From NCBI GenBank assembly GCA_020628975.1, contig JAHDEF010000001.1, forward strand, positions 12,072 to 30,712: a stretch of DNA of 18,641 bases. The letters are read 5' to 3'. Shown here in pieces: positions 13,985 through 18,641 of the stretch (position 1 is its first letter; each line of letters begins with the position of its first letter). The stretch is from Aquimarina sp. (lineage in GTDB: Bacteria > Bacteroidota > Bacteroidia > Flavobacteriales > Flavobacteriaceae). The notes below the pieces were generated by a model, which was given only the letters and a program-made list of their open reading frames with translations, ran no database searches and was not told the origin of the DNA. Both the position numbers and the translations under genes were made by a program.

Positions 13985-14862
13985 AGTATTTCGATAAGTC
14001 TTGCCTCTTCCGAGCCTTCTTCTGGATGATGATCATATACCCATTGTACATGAGGAGGTAAACTCATTAAGATACTTTCAATACGTCCGTTTGTTTTCAA
14101 GCCAAAAAGAGTCCCTTTATCATGAACTAGATTAAACTCAACATACCGTCCTCTACGAATCTCTTGCCAGTCTCTTTGTGCTTGAGTAAAGGGTAGATTT
14201 TTCCTTCTTTCTAAAATAGGAACATAGGCGGTAGTGAAACTATTTCCGACTTCAGTAACAAAGTCATACCATTGTTCGATACTTCTTTCTGAGGTCGCTT
14301 TACAATAATCAAAGAATAACCCTCCTAAGCCGCGACCTTCTCCACGATGCGCATTGTAGAAATATTCATCACATTTTTGTTTGTAAGTAGGGTAAAATGA
14401 AGCGTCGTGCTTATCACAAGCTGTTTTACAAGTTTGGTGGAAATGGGTAGCATCTTCATCAAATAAGTAGTAAGGCGTTAAATCTTGACCGCCACCAAAC
14501 CATTGATCAACGATTTCACCTTGTTTGTTGTACATTTCAAAATAACGCCAATTGGCATGAACGGTAGGTGCCATTGGGTTTTTGGGATGAATCACCAAAC
14601 TCAAACCGCAGGCAAAAAAGTCTACATCTTCCACCTTGAAATAGGCTTGCATTGCTTTGGGTAAGGGGCCATGAACTGCAGAAATATTAACTCCCCCCTT
14701 TTCAATGACAGCTCCATTCTCAATAACACGTGTTCTACCACCACCACCTTCAGGTCGTTCCCACAAGTCTTGCTCGAATTTAGCTTTTCCATCCACAGCT
14801 TCTAAGGCTGAGGTAATTTCATCTTGAAGGTTTTCTATGTATTGGTAGAATTTTTGTTTCAT
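13960..14862 (-). CDS. hemF: Oxygen-dependent coproporphyrinogen-III oxidase
   Basis: A 300-residue enzyme that oxidatively decarboxylates coproporphyrinogen III to protoporphyrinogen IX using O2. All family blocks are present: WERPEGGGGRTRV (34-46), EKGGVNISAVHG (54-65), VHANWRYFEM (101-110), WFGGGQDLTPYY (121-132), AHRGEGRGLGGLFFD (171-185) and RRGRYVEFNLVHD with GTLFGL near the C-terminus. Length matches the standard family. Use of HemF rather than only HemN points to an aerobic lifestyle. It is the last heme gene of the cluster, 90 bases after hemE with an inverted repeat in the gap. The last codons belong to a small tandem duplication that continues past the stop. Confidence 0.97.
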   Translation of the reverse strand: MKQKFYQYIENLQDEITSALEAVDGKAKFEQDLWERPEGGGGRTRVIENGAVIEKGGVNISAVHGPLPKAMQAYFKVEDVDFFACGLSLVIHPKNPMAPTVHANWRYFEMYNKQGEIVDQWFGGGQDLTPYYLFDEDATHFHQTCKTACDKHDASFYPTYKQKCDEYFYNAHRGEGRGLGGLFFDYCKATSERSIEQWYDFVTEVGNSFTTAYVPILERRKNLPFTQAQRDWQEIRRGRYVEFNLVHDKGTLFGLKTNGRIESILMSLPPHVQWVYDHHPEEGSEEARLIEILKNPINWV

Positions 14863-14871
14863 TTATTTAGT

Positions 14872-14950
14872 AGTTAAAGAAGTTAGATGGAGTTATAGAA
14901 GCTAAAGGAGTATTTACACTTAACTCCTCTAACTTCAGAATTCTTTAACT
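14872..14950. repeat. Inverted repeat made of degenerate 9-base units between hemE and hemF
   Basis: The left part is a run of units AGTTAAAGA / AGTTAGATGG / AGTTATAGA / AGCTAAAGG. The right part is their inverse. AGTTAAAGAAGTTAGATGG plus AGTTA (14872-14895) pairs with 14921-14950 apart from one deleted base and a 7-base insert (CAGAATT, 14936-14942). It nearly fills the hemE-hemF spacer. Confidence 0.75.
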
Positions 14951-14952
14951 CC

Positions 14953-15987
14953 TTAAAAAATTACCCCGCGATATTCTTTAACCGCATCTACAAATGCCTG
15001 TGCATTTTCTACGGGAATATTAGGTAAAATACCATGCCCAAGATTTGCGATATAACGATCTTTTCCGAATTCATTGATCATTTTTGTTACCATCTTCTTG
15101 ATTTCTGCAGGAGGAGATAATAATCGAGAAGGATCAAAATTTCCTTGTAGTGTTACTTTTCCGCCTGACAAATAACGTGCATTTTGAGCAGAACATGTCC
15201 AGTCTACCCCTAAAGCAGAAGCACCTGATTGTCCCATTTCACGCAATGCAAACCAACAGCCTTTTCCAAAAGCAATTACAGGTGTACTATCTTTTAATGC
15301 ATCAATAATTTGTTGAATGTATTGCCATGAAAACTCTTGGTAATCCACTGGCGAAAGCATACCTCCCCAGCTATCAAATACCTGAACAGCATCTACACCA
15401 GCTTCTACTTTCTTTTTCAAGTATGCAATCGTAGTATCTGTTATCTTTTGTAACAATGTATGTGCGGCTAATGGTTGTTGGAAACAAAAAGCTTTAGCCT
15501 TATCAAAGTTTTTTGATCCTTGACCCTGTACCATATAACAAAGAATTGTCCATGGAGATCCTGCGAAACCGATTAAAGGGACTTCATCATTCAAAGCTTC
15601 TTTGGTCATTTTAACCGCTTCTAATACATAACCCAATTCTTCTTCAACATTAGGAACAATAACTTGCTCTACATCTGCTGCTGTGCGAATAGGATTTGGT
15701 AGCCAAGGACCAATACCATCTTTCATTTGCACTTCCACATTCATGGCTTGTGGTACTACTAAAATATCACTAAAAAGAATGGCCGCATCAGTACCGATTT
15801 GGTGAATAGGCATTATGGTAATTTCAGTGGCTAATTCGGGAGTACGACATCTGGTAAAAAAGTCATATTTGGCTTTCAATTTCATAAAATCTGGCAAATA
15901 GCGACCTGCTTGGCGCATCATCCACACGGGTGGACGTTCTACCATTTCTCCTTTTAATGCTCTTAGAAATAAATCGTTCTTTATCAT
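14953..15987 (-). CDS. hemE: Uroporphyrinogen decarboxylase
   Basis: A 344-residue cytosolic enzyme that decarboxylates the four acetate side chains of uroporphyrinogen III to give coproporphyrinogen III. The N-terminal signature PPVWMMRQAGRYLP (19-32) carries the substrate-binding arginines R25 and R29, and the catalytic Asp is D74 in ILFSDILVVP (70-79). GFAGSPWTILCYMVQG and the C-terminal NLGHGILP are also diagnostic. Length is standard. Its ATG overlaps the hemD stop in an ATGA, implying translational coupling, and hemF follows after a 90-base spacer. No anomalies. Confidence 0.97.
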   Translation of the reverse strand: MIKNDLFLRALKGEMVERPPVWMMRQAGRYLPDFMKLKAKYDFFTRCRTPELATEITIMPIHQIGTDAAILFSDILVVPQAMNVEVQMKDGIGPWLPNPIRTAADVEQVIVPNVEEELGYVLEAVKMTKEALNDEVPLIGFAGSPWTILCYMVQGQGSKNFDKAKAFCFQQPLAAHTLLQKITDTTIAYLKKKVEAGVDAVQVFDSWGGMLSPVDYQEFSWQYIQQIIDALKDSTPVIAFGKGCWFALREMGQSGASALGVDWTCSAQNARYLSGGKVTLQGNFDPSRLLSPPAEIKKMVTKMINEFGKDRYIANLGHGILPNIPVENAQAFVDAVKEYRGVIF

Positions 15988-16631
15988 AATGCTTTAAAGT
16001 AATTGATTGCTGTGACCAATACATTCTCAATACTGGGAGTTTTGGCTACAGTGTAATTTGTAGTATGCTTTTTTAAAGCCGATGCCGTTGTGTTTCCAAT
16101 ACAAAAAGCATGACTGTTTAATTCATTTAGTTTAAAAAAACTGTTTACTCCCGAAGGACTAAAAAATAATACCCCATCAAACTCTGAATATACTTTTTTT
16201 GGAGTGCTTACGGTTCTATAAACAAGAATCTCTTTAAAATTAATTCCTTCTTCATTTAATATGTTGGGAAGTATGTCTAATCGATCTTCAGCACAGAAAT
16301 ACACAAAAGAGGTTTTTTTGTATCGATTTGTAATCGACTTGCCCAATGTTGCGCCATTCTTCTCTGCTAGAGATACTGTAATTCCTTTTTTTTCTAATAA
16401 CTCTTTAGTGCGAAACCCCACACAGAAAGCATTGTTAATTTGTATTCCCTCTTTCAATACTGCTAGAACTCCATTTTTACTGGTAAAAATAGCATTCGAT
16501 ACGGTGTCATCGTATTCGAAATTTAAGGGAGCTGTATCTATAAAATCCATATGTACTAATCCCAAACCTGAGTTAAGCACCAACTGTTGTTGCGCTTCAG
16601 ATAGTTTTTTTGTGGATAGGATGGTTTTCAT
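15984..16631 (-). CDS. hemD: Uroporphyrinogen-III synthase
   Basis: A 215-residue protein with the weakly conserved two-lobe HemD fold. Recognisable pieces are IFTSKNGV (48-55), the YRT strand (138-140), LFFSPSGVNSFF (155-166), CIGNTTA (177-183) and AKTPSIE (196-202), which matches the phosphate/propionate-contacting C-terminal loop of the family. It would invert ring D of hydroxymethylbilane while closing the macrocycle. Placement between hemC and hemE and the 4-base overlap with hemE make the heme-pathway assignment much stronger than for the 259-residue homologue at 10525-11304. It is shorter than typical HemD (about 245 residues). The ATG chosen (MKTILSTKKL) is the natural start. A 104-base spacer containing a palindromic element separates it from hemC. 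Confidence 0.9.
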   Translation of the reverse strand: MKTILSTKKLSEAQQQLVLNSGLGLVHMDFIDTAPLNFEYDDTVSNAIFTSKNGVLAVLKEGIQINNAFCVGFRTKELLEKKGITVSLAEKNGATLGKSITNRYKKTSFVYFCAEDRLDILPNILNEEGINFKEILVYRTVSTPKKVYSEFDGVLFFSPSGVNSFFKLNELNSHAFCIGNTTASALKKHTTNYTVAKTPSIENVLVTAINYFKAL

Positions 16632-16653
16632 AAATCTTATTGAAACTCTGTGT

Positions 16654-16729
16654 AAACACCCCTAAAGTCCCCTCAAGGGGACAGTAATTTTAGTTTTCCT
16701 CCCTTGAGGGAGGACTAAGGAGGGTGTTT
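16654..16729. repeat. Compound palindromic element between hemC and hemD
   Basis: Outer arms AAACACCC (16654-16661) and GGGTGTTT (16722-16729) enclose two smaller hairpins, GTCCCC-TCAA-GGGGAC (16667-16682) and TCCTCCC-TTGA-GGGAGGA (16697-16714). The two inner hairpins can also pair with each other as arms of the large inverted repeat. It is G/C-rich compared with the surroundings, and resembles a palindromic intergenic repeat type that I recall from other Bacteroidota. Confidence 0.85.
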
Positions 16730-16735
16730 TACTGT

Positions 16736-17650
16736 TTATTTCCCTAGCTTTTCCTTAATCATTTTCATTATAGACGAACCACCATTAGATAGCAGCTCTT
16801 TTGCATACGCATTTCCTTTGCCTTCAACTTCATCTACATTACATGTCCTTTCAATTTCTAACTTGAACTTGCCATCCAACGAAAATAAAGCGCCATGAAA
16901 ATGCACTTCATTTTCTTTAATAGTCGCTATAGCCCCGATTGGAGCGGTACATCCGCCTTCTAGAGTTCTTAAGAAATCTCTTTCCAAATGAACACATAAT
17001 TGAGAAGTAGTATGGTTTAAATTCGCTAGGGCTTCTTTGCAAAATGTGTCATTCTCCATAGCCACAACAAGCATTGCGCCTTGAGCGGGAGCTGGAATCA
17101 TCCAATCAAGGTCAATTACTTTTTCGGGAGTAAGATTGATACGTTTTAAGCCTGCGGCTGCAAAAATAGCTCCTTGCCAATTGCTTTTTTGTAATTTTTG
17201 CATGCGGGTGTTTACATTTCCTCGTAAATCAACTACTTCGTAGTTTGGATAGCGATGTAACCATTGAGCTTTTCTTCGTAAGCTTCCCGTAGCAATAGTT
17301 CCGTTTTGCTGTTTAGGATTAAAGTCTTTAGTAACCAAAATATCATGAGAAACGGCTCTTTCTAGCACAGCGGCTTCCACAATTCCTTTAGGTAACAATG
17401 TGGGTACATCTTTCATTGAATGCACAGCGATGTCCACTTCACCTTTAAGCATGGCTACGTCAAGGGTTTTTGTAAACACACCTGTAATGCCTAATTCATA
17501 TAAAGGTTTATCGAGAATAAGATCTCCAGTAGATTTCACAGGAACTAATTCTGAATCGTAACCGTTATCTTTTAGTAATTGTTGAACCGTTTTGGCTTGC
17601 CAAAGTGCCAATTCACTATCTCTTGTTCCTATTCGAATTACTTTACTCAA
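16736..17650 (-). CDS. hemC: Hydroxymethylbilane synthase (porphobilinogen deaminase)
   Basis: A 304-residue enzyme that joins four porphobilinogen units head to tail. The start IRIGTRDSELALWQA (5-19) is diagnostic, HSMKDVP (77-83) includes the catalytic D81, GSLRRKAQ (122-129) and DLRGNVNTR (141-149) bind cofactor carboxylates, and C234 in EGGCTAPIGA (231-240) is the attachment site of the dipyrromethane cofactor. All three domains are present at normal length. It starts 4 bases after the hemA stop, so hemA and hemC are one transcription unit. The downstream spacer to hemD holds an inverted-repeat element. Confidence 0.97.
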   Translation of the reverse strand: MSKVIRIGTRDSELALWQAKTVQQLLKDNGYDSELVPVKSTGDLILDKPLYELGITGVFTKTLDVAMLKGEVDIAVHSMKDVPTLLPKGIVEAAVLERAVSHDILVTKDFNPKQQNGTIATGSLRRKAQWLHRYPNYEVVDLRGNVNTRMQKLQKSNWQGAIFAAAGLKRINLTPEKVIDLDWMIPAPAQGAMLVVAMENDTFCKEALANLNHTTSQLCVHLERDFLRTLEGGCTAPIGAIATIKENEVHFHGALFSLDGKFKLEIERTCNVDEVEGKGNAYAKELLSNGGSSIMKMIKEKLGK

Positions 17651-17654
17651 TACA

Positions 17655-18641
17655 CTAAGAATTTTGTAGTTGAAATATCTTTTGAATCAATGCTAAATCT
17701 TGATCAGCACTGTGTTGTTCTTCTCGTAAGTGGAAAGCAATTTGCGAAGTAATCTTGCTAATCATTTTATCACTAATTATAGCAGCTTCGTTAAAATCGA
17801 TGTCGCCATTCTTTTTGCGGTATTGATTAATTTCTTTATCACGCATCAAGGTTAACTTGGTCTTCAATGCTTTTATAGTAGGAGCAAACTTTCTAGTTTC
17901 TAACCAAGCATTAAATTCAGCAATAATTTCTGCTATAATTTTTTCAGCTTGTGGTACCTGTTCTTGACGTTTTATTAAAGTTTCGTCGGTCATTTGAGAT
18001 AATTGATCTAAATGAACAAGCGTAACATTTTCTAATTCCATTACATCATCCGAAACATTTCTGGGTACAGATAAATCTAAAATTAATAATGGTTTTTTAG
18101 AATAAATTAAATTTTTACTTATTGTAGGGTTTTGAGCTCCTGTTGCCACAACTAAAACATCTGTTTGCGTAATTTCTGCTTGGATATTTGCATAATCTTT
18201 TACAATTAAATTGAATTTACCTGCAACTTCTTCAGCTTTGGTTTTAGTTCGATTTATAAGCGTAATGTGCGAATTATCGGTATGCTTTATCAGGTTTTCA
18301 CAAGTATTTCTACCGATTTTTCCAGTTCCAAATAATAGAATATTCTTTCTTGAAATATGTGCTACATTTTTTAAAATGTATTGTACAGATGCAAATGATA
18401 CAGAAGTGGCTCCTGACGAAATTTGTGTTTCGTTTTTAATTCTTTTACTAGCTTGAATCACCGCATTGATCAATCGCTCCATAAAAGGGTTAATCATTTG
18501 AAATTTTTTGGAAAGCCTAAATCCGTTTTTTAATTGTCCAATAATTTCGAAGTCCCCTAAAATTTGACTGTCTAAACCAGTTCCCATTTTGAACATAGGG
18601 TATATGGCTTTTTTATTTTTATGCACATAAGCCACACGTTC
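17655..18641 (-). CDS. hemA: Glutamyl-tRNA reductase (C-terminal part; 5' end outside window)
   Basis: The NADPH-dependent enzyme that reduces glutamyl-tRNA to glutamate-1-semialdehyde, the committed step of tetrapyrrole synthesis. The frame stays open to the window edge, giving 328 codons of a family usually near 415, so roughly 90 N-terminal residues, including the catalytic Cys, are missing. The GTG at 18635 is not the start: the codons before it (Glu-Arg) read on in frame. Visible are MGTGLDSQILGDFEIIGQLK, equivalent to the conserved GLDS(M/L)ILGE.QI.GQ, the NADPH-binding LLFGTGKIG with NRT further on, and a helical C-terminal dimerisation domain. It leads the heme cluster, 4 bases before hemC. 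Confidence 0.96.
   Translation of the reverse strand, partial: ERVAYVHKNKKAIYPMFKMGTGLDSQILGDFEIIGQLKNGFRLSKKFQMINPFMERLINAVIQASKRIKNETQISSGATSVSFASVQYILKNVAHISRKNILLFGTGKIGRNTCENLIKHTDNSHITLINRTKTKAEEVAGKFNLIVKDYANIQAEITQTDVLVVATGAQNPTISKNLIYSKKPLLILDLSVPRNVSDDVMELENVTLVHLDQLSQMTDETLIKRQEQVPQAEKIIAEIIAEFNAWLETRKFAPTIKALKTKLTLMRDKEINQYRKKNGDIDFNEAAIISDKMISKITSQIAFHLREEQHSADQDLALIQKIFQLQNS

Noticed and set aside
16261..16665. A 134-codon plus-strand frame opposite hemD
   Set aside because: It is antisense to a well-supported gene in a tight operon and has the composition of a shadow frame; no domain is recognisable.
17655..18635. A 326-residue protein beginning at a GTG near the window end
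   Set aside because: The frame is open to the window edge and the preceding codons (Glu-Arg) fit glutamyl-tRNA reductase, so this is the truncated hemA and not a gene starting at GTG.
1..18641. Defence island, prophage, CRISPR array or integrative element
   Set aside because: No cas, restriction, toxin-antitoxin, integrase or transposase genes, no regular spacer repeats and no tRNA attachment site; nearly all genes are housekeeping.

Overview
The window looks like chromosomal DNA from a member of the Bacteroidota, most likely Flavobacteriaceae. The DNA is AT-rich. Six gene starts are preceded by the Bacteroidota -7 promoter element TAnnTTTG, two of them on a clear TTG-N19/20 spacing and a third on TTG-N18. 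Shine-Dalgarno sequences are mostly absent. Lineage-typical proteins occur throughout: DUF4271, DUF4296, a bacterial GH3-family enzyme, and a dihydroorotase with the DDQVHFREPG variant. Everything reads as core chromosome. I see no phage, integrase, transposase, CRISPR array, rRNA or tRNA, and no gene-free stretch over about 210 bases.

Layout. (1) Bases 1-4218, minus strand: an apparent operon reading M23 envelope peptidase, GH3-type adenylate-forming enzyme, a 565-residue protein of unknown function that I think carries a nucleoside-phosphorylase-like C-terminal domain, then the first 38 codons of a UDP-glucuronate-decarboxylase-like gene cut by the window edge. (2) 4334-4620, plus: tatA with its own terminator, followed by a pair of tandem palindromes. 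(3) 4751-6242: tyrS (minus) and an extended SDR dehydrogenase (plus), transcribed from back-to-back promoters. (4) 7276-9815, minus: a dolichyl-phosphate-mannose-synthase-like glycosyltransferase, dihydroorotase and a DUF4296 lipoprotein. (5) 9817-11379, plus: a DUF4271 membrane protein overlapping a HemD-like protein, ending in a bidirectional terminator. (6) 11446-13892: a DUF423 membrane protein (minus), a saccharopine-dehydrogenase-family protein (plus) and a YugP-type membrane zinc protease (minus), very tightly packed. (7) 13960-18641, minus: the heme pathway cluster hemA(partial)-hemC-hemD-hemE-hemF.

How the genes work together. The heme cluster converts glutamyl-tRNA to glutamate semialdehyde (HemA), then takes porphobilinogen through hydroxymethylbilane (HemC), uroporphyrinogen III (HemD), coproporphyrinogen III (HemE) and protoporphyrinogen IX (oxygen-dependent HemF). 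HemB and the terminal steps lie elsewhere. A second HemD-like protein sits outside this cluster, fused by gene overlap to DUF4271. The two longest spacers in the heme cluster each carry a different inverted-repeat element, and the hemF 3' end carries a small tandem duplication.

I did not find a clear new defence or mobile system. The most promising leads are the GH3 enzyme plus its abutting partner, the twin palindromes after tatA, and the repeat elements inside the heme operon.
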